DNA from: CAWJTV01 sp963845695
GTDB taxonomy: Bacteria > Planctomycetota > Planctomycetia > Isosphaerales > Isosphaeraceae
Direction: 5' to 3'
DNA length: 64,000 nt
Assembly (NCBI GenBank): GCA_963845695.1
Contig: CAWJTQ010000020.1
Location: 434,001 to 498,000 of the forward strand
Positions 1 through 9,891 of this stretch are shown in pieces. Each line of letters begins with the position of its first letter. The stretch's first letter is position 1. A program made the position numbers and the translations under genes. The notes beneath the pieces were generated by a model. The model was given only the letters and a program-made list of their open reading frames with translations. It ran no database searches and had not been told where the DNA came from.

Positions 1-30
1 TCGTGACGGGGCGGGGCCTGGAGGGCGGGA

Positions 31-241
31 GTCTCAAGCGTCGGTGGAATACGCATCGTGTTTCGTCGATGTGACTGATCGCCATAACACAGGCTTCGTC
101 AGCGGTTTCCGCCGCGATTTGCACCCTTCCTTGCCAAGCTCGGGGACGCTTGTGGCCGCACTGCCCCATCGGCGATCGCGAGGGCGAGGCGGTTTCCCGG
201 CCTTGGTGACCCGGTCCGGGCATGGTAATCACTGGCACTCG
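31..241. repeat. Dispersed repeat, copy A
   Basis: This stretch aligns by eye with 12576-12777. Shared blocks include GTCGGTGGAA, GATGTGACTGATCGCC and TCGTCAGCGGTTTCCG, and both copies end at GGCACTCG. Plus-strand translations of both copies share VDVTDR and FVSGFRRDL, but neither gives a convincing gene. It is a diverged two-copy intergenic repeat of unknown origin, possibly the end of a lost mobile element. Confidence 0.6.
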
Positions 242-752
242 TTGGCAACATTCCGTAGGCTTTCCGCCTCCTTGGCCTCACTCGCGGTCCTCAGCCCGGG
301 ACCGGGGCGGGCTGGCGTGCCTTGGAGAAGAGGGGCGAAATGAGAAAGTTCGATTAAAGTGACCCACTGACGAGGACTTTGGGTCCGGGCACACCGACGC
401 GGTGCCGTGAGCCCGACAGCCACAGGTGGTTTCACCCACCGTCACGTACCTATTAGTATGCCTCAGCTTTAGAGTTTCGTTAATGCACCCATGGGTCTCC
501 TGGGCCATTTTTTCGGCGCAACTCTTGGCCCATCCAGGAGATGAAAAAAATCGAAAAAAATCGTGAGACTGCGCCAACGGACCCGGAATGCTCGGACCGC
601 GGTCACCCGCGAAGGTGTTCCCGAAAATCTCGCGGCCACGGTTTTTCACCTGTGCAGGCGGAAGTCCCTGGAATCGAAGGAGTTTCTTCAAGCCAACATG
701 CCCATGCATGCAACCCTACGGGAGCCATGGTACCCCGCGCTACAGGCCGCGG
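242..752. other. Non-coding stretch, no feature seen
   Basis: Short overlapping reading frames are present on both strands but none has a recognisable family, a good ribosome site or conserved motifs. It lies just past the broken end of the WD40 remnant and is probably decayed sequence. Confidence 0.4.
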
Positions 753-2429
753 TCATGGCCGACGAGTTGACTGGAGCGGGGGACCCTTTCCCCAAGATGT
801 TCGAGAATCGCCCCTCAGCGGGAGCGGTCCGCCGATCGTTCGCGCGCGGTGAACATCCCAGAGGACGGCCGAGGTTGTACCCACGATGACAACCAGCCGG
901 CCGTCGGGGCTGAAGTCGATCCGGTACACAGGAAAACCATTTCGCTGGATCGGTCCCAGGGGATGATCCGCGGCCAGGTCCCAGAACTGAAAATCGGTTT
1001 CGCACCAAAAGGAAACGGTCGAGGCATCCGGAGCACACTGCGAATCCCGAGCGTAGTCCGGATCGGTATTGGTGCCGGCATCAAACATCGAACGAATCGA
1101 CTTGGCCATTCACACTCGACCCGTCGGTACCTCAATGATCTGGACGTCATGGCTCGTTGAAAGGATACGTTTGCCCGAATCACCGTAGAAGGTCTGTTGA
1201 ATCGCCTTGGGATGCCGGATCGGTTCCCCGAAGGGCCGCAGTCCTCTGACCTCCCACTGCCTGACCTCGAATGTGCCGCTAACGGACGACTCGACCGCGA
1301 GAGCGAATCCGCTCCCATCCGGTCGGAATGCCGATGCTCCGGCGGACAGGCCTTGAGGTATTTCAGCCTGTCCCAGCTCGCGGCCAGAACGAAGATCCCA
1401 GAGCCGTACACAATTCGGGTTATCCGTCGAGTCGTTGGGTTCGGCACCTAGGGTCAACAGGAGTGAGCCATCAGGGCTCATATTCAGTGCACGTCGAGAA
1501 ACAGGGCGCGGGTGTTCGTTTGTCTTCCAAGCGCCTAGCTGATGGCCGTCGTGGCCGTCCCAGACCCGCAACGACCCGTCGTTCGACCAGGTCACGGCCA
1601 CGGAGCCATCGGGGCTGAAGTTCGCGCGCTCAACGGTCCCGGGTTGCTGGAGAGGGGGGCTCTTGGGCTGGCCGGAGACGGCGTCCCAGAACCGCATCTT
1701 GCCTCCCGGGCGGTAGACGAGGATCGTCCTGGCATCCGGCCCAACCTCGACACGGCTGCCTGGATCGTCGGCGACGAACTCCGCCACCTTGATCGGGACC
1801 TGGTCGACCCAGCTCGCCAGGTTGGCTCGCGCCACGCGGCGCAGCTCGCCCTCGCCGGCCGGTCCCAGCGACAGACTGCGGGCAAACCAGTGCAGGGCCT
1901 GGCCCGGTTCGCCCTTACTCGCCAGATCCAGCCCACGGTCGAGAGCCAACCCGGCCGACTGGGTCTCGGCGCGATAGCGGTGACCCTCGGATTGACGCCA
2001 CAGGACCAGCATGCCGACCAGGCCGCTCGCCAGGGCGGTGACGAAGGCCGCCAGCAGCGAGGCGACGGTCCGGTTGCGCCGCGACCACCGCCAGGCCCGC
2101 TCCAGCGGTCCAGTCCGCCGCGCCTGAATCACGCGACCCTCGAGGAACCGGCCCAGGTCCTCAGCCAGCGCCGCCGCCGAGTCGTACCGTCGCGCAGGGT
2201 CCTTCCGCAGGCAGACCAGGCAGATCGTCTCGAGGTCGCGCGGCAGGCCCGGGACCAGCCGGGACGGGGAGACCGGTTCCGTATTACGGACCTGGTCCAG
2301 CGTCTCGACGACGCTCGCTCCGAGGAACGGTGGCCGGCCGGTGAGCAGCTCGTCGAGGATCGCCCCCAGCGCATCAGCGCCCCGGGCTCGCCCGCGAGCT
2401 TTCCGATCGCCACGTCCCTTGACCGATCA
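753..2429 (-). pseudogene. Ser/Thr kinase-WD40 protein, truncated remnant
   Basis: Reading the minus strand from about 2429, the frame gives the C-terminal lobe of a planctomycete Ser/Thr protein kinase (ALGAILDELLTGRPPFLG, then LPRDLETICLVCLRKDPARR). A linker with one membrane segment (about 2080-2010) follows, then WD40-type blades (FSPDGSVAVTWSNDGSLRVWD). The N-lobe and the catalytic HRD/DFG region are absent: a TGA precedes the frame and no start is visible. An in-frame TGA at 1110-1112 splits the WD40 part, and similarity resumes directly after it (IDFSPDGRLVVIVG), then ends near 830. In this family such kinases sit beside an ECF sigma factor, as here (2648-3254). I infer a dead signalling gene cut at both ends. 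Confidence 0.8.
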
Positions 2430-2647
2430 TCGGCGTTCATGAGAGTTCGTCCCGGTCGGCGGACTTCGCCCGCACAACTCACCTTGCCACGCCCTATCCG
2501 CCGCTCGGAGAGGGCCCTCGCGGCTTGATCTCATGAGTTATCCCGATCCGAGACCCGAGCGGACACATTCCGTTGAGGCGCTCGAAAAAAACGGGGACTG
2601 CCTCCTCGGAAGGATGAAGGATGGATGCTCCCTCTCTCGATCGCGTC

Positions 2648-3254
2648 TCAAGGGTCCAGGCCCCTGTCGATTTGCAGATCCTCCGAAACCCGGTCGAGGG
2701 CGCGGGCCAGTTGCCTGCGACGGCCCTCGGCCGTGCGACCGAGCTGGGCCGCGATCGTCGCCCAATCGCTCCCCTCGGCGCGACGGTCGGCCACTTCCCG
2801 TTCGTCCGCGCTGAGGCGACGCCGAAATTCCTCCAGCAACTCGCGTCCTGAGGCGATGCGGCTGGGACTCGGGTCGGGGCTGGGCGGGTCCGCTGTCCTT
2901 GGGCCATCATGACCGCCTCCATCACGGCGGATGTCGCGCCGCTGTGCATGCAGGTCCGTCACATGATGCAAAAGCTTGTGCCGCGCCATCTTCACCAGCA
3001 GCCGGACGAGCTGGTCGGATTTCTCCAGGTCAAACTGACCATTTGCAGCACGGACGAAGAAGCTGGGCAGTACCGACTGGCAGATGTCCATCGAGTCGAA
3101 CACTCGACGCAAGCGGGGATCTTGGAGCCGCATCCACACCCGCACCTGCCGGCGGATGGTCGGCTCGTACTGCCTGATTAGCTCGGCCGAGGCGACCTCG
3201 TCCCCCTGCGCGCACCCGACGGATCAGATCATTGAGAGGGGTCTGATCTTCCAT
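2648..3254 (-). pseudogene. ECF-type sigma factor, frameshifted
   Basis: This is a planctomycete ECF sigma-70 factor, which would direct RNA polymerase to a dedicated promoter set. The ATG at 3254 has a GGAG site upstream and opens MEDQTPLNDLIRRVRAG. A run of five C on the plus strand (3202-3206) then throws the frame, and the remainder reads RVWMRLQDPRLRRVFDSMDI and continues as region 2 (DICQSVLPSFFVRA) and a region-4 helix-turn-helix (DWATIAAQLGRTAEGRR). Removing one base restores one protein of about 200 residues, the normal family length. It lies upstream of the kinase/WD40 remnant, the usual sigma-kinase pair. Whether it is truly broken or a base-call error cannot be told from this sequence. 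Confidence 0.8.
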
Positions 3255-3532
3255 TGTCTCCCGCTCCGGTCTCGGGCCGACTTTTATTGGTGTCATCAAT
3301 ATATCCATCAGACCGGTCGGAGGCGAGTGAGATCCGATGGGCTGCCACGTTCGATAACGAGAGGCGCCCTGTTGCACGGCTCCGACATCGAGCCGGGCGC
3401 AGACCAGATCTGGACGTCAACGATTTACCAGACTCATGCGACGTCGGGGGGTGGTATCTTGGTCGTGCAGGTGGATCTGGAGATCGCTAGGAGGCCGTCC
3501 GCGAAGGGAGTCTCAGAACGGTTCCTGACCGC

Positions 3533-3731
3533 TTAGCCGAACGGACCGGCAATAACTTCCCGAGATGTCGCGTCCCTGTTGTGGCCAGGTCTCCCGACCT
3601 GGCCACCTGGCGGACCGAAGGTCTCCAGAACGCCGGGGACAGGAGACCTTAGGTCCGGCCCACGGCGGGGTCAGGAGACCCGCGCCGAACAATTCGGGAG
3701 GTTATTCCCGTCCCGATCCTTAGCCGAACGG
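3533..3731. mobile_element. MITE-like element with 12-bp flanking repeats
   Basis: The 12-mer TTAGCCGAACGG occurs at 3533-3544 and again at 3720-3731. Just inside lie imperfect inverted ends: GGCAATAACTTCCCGAG on the left pairs with TTCGGGAGGTTATTCCC on the right (14 of 17 by eye). The interior has the small palindrome GGCCAGGTCTCCCGACCTGGCC and no coding capacity. This is the architecture of a non-autonomous miniature insertion, with the direct repeats as a possible target duplication. Confidence 0.5.
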
Positions 3732-3767
3732 CAGGAATTCTCTTACCCGCGATGAGCGTCGCGGCTG

Positions 3768-3840
3768 TACGAGCCCGAAGCGCGAGCGAGTGAATGGAGG
3801 ACCCCCGCCAGAATTCACTCGCGCGCGATTCGGGCTTGTA
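3768..3840. repeat. REP-like palindrome, TACGAGCCCGAAG family, copy 1
   Basis: This is an imperfect inverted repeat: TACGAGCCCGAAGCGCGAG at the left edge and a matching TTCGGGCTTGTA at the right edge, with AGTGAA/TTCACT pairing inside. A second copy lies at 57137-57210. It sits between genes at the end of the spermidine-synthase-like gene and would fold into a long hairpin. Confidence 0.6.
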
Positions 3841-3895
3841 GGATTCGGTCTCCCGTTTCAGGTGGTCTCGGGCGAGTTTCCGCCCGCCCGTCGCC

Positions 3896-4801
3896 TCATT
3901 GACCGGCCAGGATTCCTTGACACCCATTCGCCTTCCGGTCGAGGGCTTGCTTCAAGGTGTCGATGACCTGCGGCGAGCCGACGAAGGTCTGGTCGGGGAA
4001 GCGGTGGTATGCAAGGATGCTGCAAAGAATGTGCTCGCCCATGTAGGTATTCAACCACATTCCGGCCAGGTATTGGAGCCGCAGGTTACGGTCGGTGTTG
4101 ATCGGGGCGCCTCGCGACCATTCCTTGAGCAAGGGCGCCTGACCGAAATAGGTGCCGAGCAGGTCGATCCCCTCCTCCGGTACCACTTCCACCCCTTCGC
4201 TTCCTGTCTGGATTTCTCCGAAACCCACGTCGTGGAGCGACTGCTTTACGAGCTGATGGTCCGGCCGGTCCAGCCTCTGTTGGAATTGGTCGACGTTGAT
4301 CACGGTCGGCTCAACCTGTCCGAAGAGGATCGCGTCGAAGCCGAAGCCCTCGCGGTGGTTGCTCCACAGGATGCCGTGGGGGAAGACCTGGAAGAAGGTG
4401 GCGATCACGCTCTTGGTCGTGTCCAGGTTGCTCTCGTTGAGAGGGAACCAGAGGCAGACGATCCCGCACGGATTCAGGTGCTCGCGGCACATCTGGTAAT
4501 ATTCGACCGTATCCATCGCGGCGCAGCCCTTGACCCACGGGTCGATCGGGTCGGAGGTGATGATGTCGAACTTCTCGCGGGTGGTGCGAAGGAAGTGCCG
4601 GCCGTCGTCGTAGATCACCTCAACCTGCTTGCCATTCACCGTGTGTGGGTTCTGACGGTCGATGCCGTCGACCACGTGGTAATTCTCCTTGCCGAACATT
4701 GGTGTCACGATGGTCGGCACCAAGGGCTCGATGTCGCAGATGACGACGCGCCTGACGTCGGGGTGCAAGACGAAGGTGCCGGCGGTGATGCCCGGGGACA
4801 A
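3896..4801 (-). pseudogene. Spermidine-synthase-like protein, 5'-truncated
   Basis: The frame encodes the Rossmann methyltransferase-like half of a spermidine-synthase-family protein: a nucleotide-binding edge (RRVVICDIEPLVP), then VEVIYDDGRHFLR, then FDIITSDPIDPWVKG and EHLNPCGIVCLWFPL. In planctomycetes this half normally follows membrane segments and a glycine-rich loop (GLGSGITAGTF). Here only GSGTLLSPGITAGTF remains, and the frame is open just to a TGA at about 4830, which is the stop of the adjacent protease-like gene. The only start candidate is a TTG at 4801. The N-terminal part is therefore missing. The fragment could be translated but would lack the complete cofactor site. Confidence 0.7.
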
Positions 4802-4831
4802 AAGGGTACCGCTTCCAGATCGGGAAATTGT

Positions 4832-5190
4832 TCACTCGATCTCGAAGGTCGCGCCGGTGGGGTCGCGGGGAACGACCCGCGGGGCCGCGCAGTCCATCAG
4901 CAGATCGAGGTCTTCCAGCACGATGGCTCCGATCAAGGCCGTCTCGCGCTTCGGTTCGCAAACCGCGGAGAAGGTCCCGTGACGACCCAGGAGCTGGACG
5001 TAGACCTGATCCACGGCCTTGCGGCGGGCTCGGCGGCCGGCGACGTAGCGGGCCTGGACCGGGTCGCCCAGCGGCAGGCCCAGCCGTTTGACGAGCGCCT
5101 CGGCAACACCAACTTTGTCGTCCCGGAATCCACCAGGGCCGGGATCCTCTCGCGGCGAACCTGGTCCGCGGGCGCTGGTGGCGGGAACAT
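4832..5190 (-). pseudogene. Retropepsin-like aspartic protease, frameshifted
   Basis: The start region reads RERIPALVDSGTTKLVLP, the catalytic D-S/T-G motif of clan AA (retropepsin-like) aspartic proteases. Near 5100 one base is missing (CCGAGGCG where CCGGAGGCG would fit). The next frame then continues ALVKRLGLPLGDPV and VDQVYVQLLGRHGTFS, and ends with IGAIVLEDLDLLMDC and RDPTGATFEIE, the usual C-terminus of this small soluble family (about 120-130 residues). Correction of one base gives a protein of normal size. The N-terminus is short for the family, so the start at 5190 is uncertain. Confidence 0.7.
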
Positions 5191-5393
5191 CAGGTCAGGT
5201 GGGGCCCGACGCCCCCCCGAACCTTCGCGGAAAACGGGATGGGGATCATCGACTACGCCAAGGGATCAGATATTTCTCCGATCCCGAACGGCGCGGAGGG
5301 TTCGGGGTGGTGCGTTGCAACGGGTTGCGGCTTCTGGCATTGTAGGCCATCGATTGGAAGTCGGTCGATCCGGAAAGGGCGAGGAGGTACCTG

Positions 5394-6892
5394 GTGTCTC
5401 GATCCGATGGCAGCCCGCCCCGCGACGCGATGGCCCCGATCGCCAGCGGGTGGGCCTGGGGCCTCTGCTGGCTGATGTTCGCCTCGACGGTCCTGAATTA
5501 CATGGACCGCCAGACCGTCTCATTACTGCGCGAGCCGATCTGCCAGGCGTTCGGGATCACCGCGGACGTCGATTTTGGCTGGATTCTCGCGGCATTCTAC
5601 CTGACTTATGCACTCTTCCAGGTGCCGGCAGGCTACCTGGTCGATCGGTGGGACTTGCGATGGTCGTATGCGGCCGCAGTGGCGTGGTGGTCGCTGGCCG
5701 CGGTGGCCACCGCGATGGTTCCGAGCCTGGGACTGCTGATCGTCTGCCGGTGCTGCTGGGTGTGGGCGAGTCGTTCAATTGGCCCTGCGCGTTGCGCGTG
5801 ACGGCCCGGATCCTGCCTCCGTCCGATCGGAGCCTGGGTAACGGGATCTTCAACTCCGGAGCGGCCCTGGGCGCGGTGGTCACGCCGACGGCCGTCACGC
5901 TGTTGACCGCGGCGTTCGGTTGGCGGTCGTCGTTCGCGGTGATTGGCTCGGCGGGGTTTGTCTGGGTCGCTGTCTGGCTGGTGCTGGTGCGGGGCGAGTC
6001 TCGCCGGCTGCTGGCGCGGCCGGATCGCAAAGACCGTCTGCCGATCGACGAGCTCGAGACCGGCCCGGTTCGCTCCCGGCTGCCGACGTCAGTCTCCGCG
6101 GCCTTCGGGGGCGTCTTGATCGTGGCCTTGGTGGAGGTCTTGTCCGCATTCTACTACGGGCTAACGTCCATCTGGATCGGGATTGCCTTGGCGATGCTCG
6201 GCCCCCTGGCGGTCGCGGGCGTGGTCCCTTTGCACCTTCTCAAGGGGGCGCCCTGGGCTTCCAGCCTCGGTGAGATGGTCCGGAACCGTCGGTTCTGGAT
6301 CCTGGTGGTCGTGTCGATCTCGATCAATATTTGCTGGCATTTCCTGGTCAACTGGGTCCCCACCTATCTGAAAGACGAACGGGGGTTGAAGTTCGAGGCC
6401 GGCAATTTCCTCAGCACGATCCCGTTTCTGGCCGCCGACGGCGGCAATCTCCTAGGGGGATGGCTGGCCCGCCTGATCGCCCATCGCGGCGGGAGTGCCG
6501 GCCGTGCGCGGCAGGTCGTGATGGCCGCTGCGGTCCCATTGATCGTGGCCAGCGGGTTGAGCGTCGGTCGGGCCACCAACCTGCCGACCGCCGTGTTCCT
6601 CGTTTCGACCATGGCCGCGGGCACCGCCGCCTTCATGGCGAATTACTTCAGCTTTACGCAGGAAGTCTCGACGCGCCACACGGGCCTCGTCGTGGGATAC
6701 CTCGGTGCGATCGGAAACCTCTTCGTCGCCGGTTTCCAGCCCCTCGCGGGGAAGATGAAGGACTTCACGGGTAGTTTCACGCTGGTCTTTGTGATCGCGG
6801 GCGTGGCTCCGGTGATCGGGTTGGCCGCGTTGCTCTGGGGTTGGAAAGGTCAAGAGAATCGGGTCGATCCGGCCGACGTCGTCGAAGCGTGA
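5394..6892 (+). pseudogene. MFS transporter (anion:cation symporter type), frameshifted
   Basis: This is a major facilitator of the ACS type, which takes up organic anions such as hexuronates. The GTG at 5394 has a strong AGGAGGT site. Membrane segment 1 contains the family signature LNYMDRQTVS, and later segments include WILAAFYLTYALFQVPAGYL. At 5749-5751 one G is missing (TGCCGGTGCTG) and the protein continues in the next frame from LLGVGESFNWPCALR to the stop at 6892. Later blocks include FWILVVVSISINICWHFL and WVPTYLKDERG. Corrected length is about 500 residues with around 12 membrane segments. The substrate cannot be assigned from sequence alone. Confidence 0.85.
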
Positions 6893-6925
6893 GGGTATGA
6901 CGGCTTTCGATCACCTCAAGATGGG

Positions 6926-7041
6926 CTAGAGCGATTAACAGGCGGACCCCGGGTTTCACCCGGGGCTGGACTCCTGCGGCCCTTGAGGCCGCCAGAGATC
7001 GGCCGTCATCCGGTGCGCGACCCATCTGTGAGGCGCTCTAG
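6926..7041. repeat. Small inverted-repeat element with internal hairpin
   Basis: Perfect 8-bp inverted ends CTAGAGCG (6926-6933) and CGCTCTAG (7034-7041) bound about 115 bp. Inside, CCCCGGGT-TTC-ACCCGGGG (6947-6965) forms an 8-bp hairpin with a 3-base loop. It follows the MFS stop at 6890-6892, so the hairpin could help end transcription, although there is no T-run. Confidence 0.4.
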
Positions 7042-7188
7042 ACGATCTTCCGGCTTTCTGGCAGAATCCCCGCGCACGTCCGTTCGCCCATGTCTCGACG
7101 TTCGTCGACAGCAGCCGATCGAAAACCGTCCGGCCCCGTTGGGGTGGCCATGGACACGGTCCATCTCTTATGGCAAGGTGGGAACACG

Positions 7189-7401
7189 ATGATCCGTCGA
7201 TTTCCCTGGCTTCGGCTGGTCCTGAGTGCGTTCTGTTTGATCTCCATGGGCTGCGAGCCCCATCATTCGTGGCTCCGTCACAACGATGACGATGAGCTCC
7301 CAAGTCGGGGCAGCGACATGAAAGCGGTCGAACTCGGATACGTCCAAGATCCTGGGAGTGGACTCCGACAGCAAGAGCTCGAAACCGTTCTTCAGCAATG
7401 A
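7189..7401 (+). CDS. Small putative lipoprotein
   Basis: The predicted product has 70 residues. The ATG at 7189 is preceded by AAGGTGGG at good spacing, better than the upstream in-frame starts. The N-terminus has arginines, a hydrophobic stretch (LRLVLSAFCLISMGC) and a Cys that fits a lax lipobox, then a polar, Asp-rich tail. No family is recognised. It would be exported and lipid-anchored if the lipobox is used. Confidence 0.55.
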   Translation: MIRRFPWLRLVLSAFCLISMGCEPHHSWLRHNDDDELPSRGSDMKAVELGYVQDPGSGLRQQELETVLQQ

Positions 7402-7490
7402 CCGGAGTTCGTTGGGATGGAGCTCGCAGGCCCGGGATATCGAGAAAAACCTCGGGATCGATTGACCTCTATTCGCGAACGACACCGATC

Positions 7491-7877
7491 ATGCGAGCCT
7501 TCTGGAATCGGATCCTAGGCGACCGCGGCGAACGGGCAGCCGCCCGGTTTCTGCGCCGACAGGGGCTGAGGGTATTGTTGCGCGGTTATCGCACGCGGTC
7601 GGGTGAGATCGACCTGATTGCGCGGGACGGCGACATTCTGGTCTTCGTCGAAGTCAAGGCGCGTCGTCAGGGCGTACCGGCCGAGGCCGTTACCCTCGAG
7701 AAACAGCGCCGGATCACCCTGGCGGCATTGCACTTCCTTCGCAAGCACCGCTTGCTCGAACAACGGTCCCGGTTCGACGTGGTGGCGATCGTCTGGCCCG
7801 ACGACCGCCGCAAGCCCCAGATCGATCACATTCGTAACGCGTTCGAAGCGGTTGGCCGTGGTCAGATGTTCTGCTAA
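7491..7877 (+). CDS. yraN: YraN/UPF0102 nuclease-like protein
   Basis: The product has 128 residues, the usual size for UPF0102 (YraN). It has the PD-(D/E)XK-like core: GERAAARFLRRQGLRVL, then RSGEIDLIARDGDILVFVEV and KARR. This matches the G-x-IDLI and V-F-VEVK pattern of the family, whose members are predicted Holliday-junction-resolvase-like nucleases. The start at 7491 is chosen because MRAFWNRILGDRGE begins the conserved domain. The cellular role of the family is unsettled. Confidence 0.9.
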   Translation: MRAFWNRILGDRGERAAARFLRRQGLRVLLRGYRTRSGEIDLIARDGDILVFVEVKARRQGVPAEAVTLEKQRRITLAALHFLRKHRLLEQRSRFDVVAIVWPDDRRKPQIDHIRNAFEAVGRGQMFC

Positions 7878-7927
7878 ACCCGTTAGCGGTTGGCGTGCAC
7901 CTTCGCATCTCCATCGTGGAGTCCATC

Positions 7928-9340
7928 ATGATGCGACTGACTTTGCTTCCACGTGCGAAAGTCGTGCGGATCGGCGGCGCCGGAATCGTCATCCTGGCTA
8001 CCGTGGCAGTCGGGAATCGTCTTGTGGCCCAGCAACAGGGACCTTCCCCGTTTCCGTCGGGTCCCTTGCTTCCGTCGGGAGCCGTGGTCTTGCACGACAA
8101 GACCGCCACCGATGGCGCCTTGCCCGCGAATTTCCCGGACAAGTTCGCCTGGAAGCTGTTTCTGGAACTGAATGAAAATCCCAAGCACCAGGGCCCGGTC
8201 GGCGGCAAGGCGGGCAGTCCGATCAGCAACGATGCCGTCTGGGAGACGTGGGCCGACGACACCCTGACGTTCCCCGCCCATCCCGATCCGGCGAAACCGC
8301 CCCAATGGCCGGAGGCGGGGCAAGCGCCGAACAAGGCCAAGAGCCTGGCGCCACCGCTGAGGCGGCGGCTGGAAATCCTGCGGGAGCGACAACTCCAGGG
8401 TCAGGCGCGGGGATTCCAGGCCGAATCGGTCAGCATCGGCAAACTCCCCGTAGGAGGCTTCTCGGTACCCAACGGCAACGGTGTTGGCGAGGAAATCCAC
8501 CGCAACAGGGTGACCTTTGACTACATCATCCAGAATGGGCTCTGGTACCAGGAAGGCATCGCGGCGTTCTTCGAGAAGGCCGCCCTGACCGTGGGGAACG
8601 ACGTCGTGTTCGCCGCCAACGCCGTGAACCTCCCGCGGACCTCGATCGAGGTCAAGGCCAACTGGATCGTCATCGCCGAGAAGGACAAGCCCCGGTTCCA
8701 CTGGAACTACAACGCGGAGGGCCAGCTCCTCGGTCTGGTGGCGATGCACATCATCTCGAAGGACCTGCCGAACTGGTTCTGGTGCACCTTCGAGCACGTG
8801 GACAATCCCGGTCGGGGCGACTTCATCGGCATCCACGACAGCTTCGGGGTCGAGCCGGCCCACACGCCCTCCCACACCAAGAAGGCGGGCGAGCACTACC
8901 CGCCGGAGACGATGAGGGAAGCGCTGCGGGAGCTTTTCAAGGAGTATGGATACACGGGCGAATGGCTCGAGCAGTACGAGCACTATCGCCTGAAGGGTTC
9001 GCAGATCGACTTTACCGATGGCACGGGCCGCCCCCTAGGCCTGGGCAACTCGGTGACCGAGAGCGGGTTCGTGCCGACGGCCTCGTGCATCACCTGCCAC
9101 GCCCGCGCGGCGGTGAACGCCAGCGGCGGCTCCAGCTTCCCCTTCTTCGGCCAAGCGGCAGCCTTGCCGCTGATCGCGACCGATCCCATCCAGCCGTTCC
9201 CGACCTTCAACGGTCCGCCGGACCCCAACTGGTTCTTCGAAGGGACGAGCAATGGCCTGTCGCTCCGCAACCTGCCGACCGACTTTATCTGGGCGATCCC
9301 GTTCAAGGCCAAGCCCATCAAGGCGGCTGTCAGTCCCTGA
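7928..9340 (+). CDS. Exported c-type haem protein, CXXCH
   Basis: The product has 470 residues and starts MMRLTLLPRAKVVRIGG, then a hydrophobic segment and a cleavage-like VAQQQG, indicating Sec export. A single haem-binding CITCH motif lies near residue 388. The middle is rich in aromatic and His residues (FHWNYNAEGQLLG, NWFWCTFEHVDNPG). The Met-Met start at 7928 has GGAG upstream and gives a proper signal peptide, so it is preferred to 7895. It resembles large secreted planctomycete proteins with one mono-haem site. The redox partner and function are unknown. The gene is intact, in contrast to many neighbours. Confidence 0.75.
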   Translation: MMRLTLLPRAKVVRIGGAGIVILATVAVGNRLVAQQQGPSPFPSGPLLPSGAVVLHDKTATDGALPANFPDKFAWKLFLELNENPKHQGPVGGKAGSPISNDAVWETWADDTLTFPAHPDPAKPPQWPEAGQAPNKAKSLAPPLRRRLEILRERQLQGQARGFQAESVSIGKLPVGGFSVPNGNGVGEEIHRNRVTFDYIIQNGLWYQEGIAAFFEKAALTVGNDVVFAANAVNLPRTSIEVKANWIVIAEKDKPRFHWNYNAEGQLLGLVAMHIISKDLPNWFWCTFEHVDNPGRGDFIGIHDSFGVEPAHTPSHTKKAGEHYPPETMREALRELFKEYGYTGEWLEQYEHYRLKGSQIDFTDGTGRPLGLGNSVTESGFVPTASCITCHARAAVNASGGSSFPFFGQAAALPLIATDPIQPFPTFNGPPDPNWFFEGTSNGLSLRNLPTDFIWAIPFKAKPIKAAVSP

Positions 9341-9379
9341 CGTTGTGGTCGATTTCACCCCTACAGGGGGACGACTTCG

Positions 9380-9556
9380 ATGAAGCGACCGAGCGATGCT
9401 TTCATCGGCGCGATGATCGGGTTGATGATCGGCTTTCTCGTTCCCAGCAATTACATGCATACGGAAGCGGATATCGTTACCTGGCTGGTTCTCTTTCCGG
9501 GAATGGGTGCATGCGCAGGGACGCTCGCTCACATACTCCGCCACCGGCGCACTTGA
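9380..9556 (+). CDS. Small membrane protein
   Basis: The product has 58 residues. The ATG at 9380 has CAGGGGG about nine bases upstream. Two hydrophobic stretches (FIGAMIGLMIGFLVP and WLVLFPGMGACAGTLAHIL) suggest a two-pass membrane peptide. It starts 39 bases after the haem protein stop and may be co-transcribed. No family is recognised. Confidence 0.4.
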   Translation: MKRPSDAFIGAMIGLMIGFLVPSNYMHTEADIVTWLVLFPGMGACAGTLAHILRHRRT

Positions 9557-9603
9557 TATTCTGATGTTATGGTCAATTCCACTCCGGCGATGGAAGACAC
9601 GAG

Positions 9604-9825
9604 ATGGGCGTTGAAGTCCTCCTTGTCTACGCTGCGTTGATGCTCGAACTTGGTCCCGGAGTCATCCTGTACGGAGCCGTCATCATCGTACGGCAACGGG
9701 TTCGGCTGAGCCGTGGCAAGGTTTTGAATGGTGGGACTGCCGTCATTGCTGGAGTCGCCACGATGCTTGCCGGTGTGGCATTCACACGCTTCTTGTGGGG
9801 TATGACTCGGTTCTTCCCCCATTGA
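9604..9825 (+). CDS. Small membrane protein
   Basis: The product has 73 residues with two predicted membrane helices (VLLVYAALMLELGPGVILY and AVIAGVATMLAGVAF). It is close to, and in the same direction as, the 58-residue membrane ORF before it. No family is recognised, and being coding is likely but not proven. Confidence 0.4.
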   Translation: MGVEVLLVYAALMLELGPGVILYGAVIIVRQRVRLSRGKVLNGGTAVIAGVATMLAGVAFTRFLWGMTRFFPH

Positions 9826-9891
9826 TCCGGCGCCCGCACGCTCTGACAATGTGGACAATTTGACCCGGCCTCGGGGGGAATGGAAGGTCCC

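Noticed and set aside
3899..5393. Long plus-strand open frame joined to the MFS gene
   Set aside because: It is the antisense shadow of the spermidine-synthase-like and protease-like genes; only the part from about 5755 is real, as the second frame of the MFS gene.
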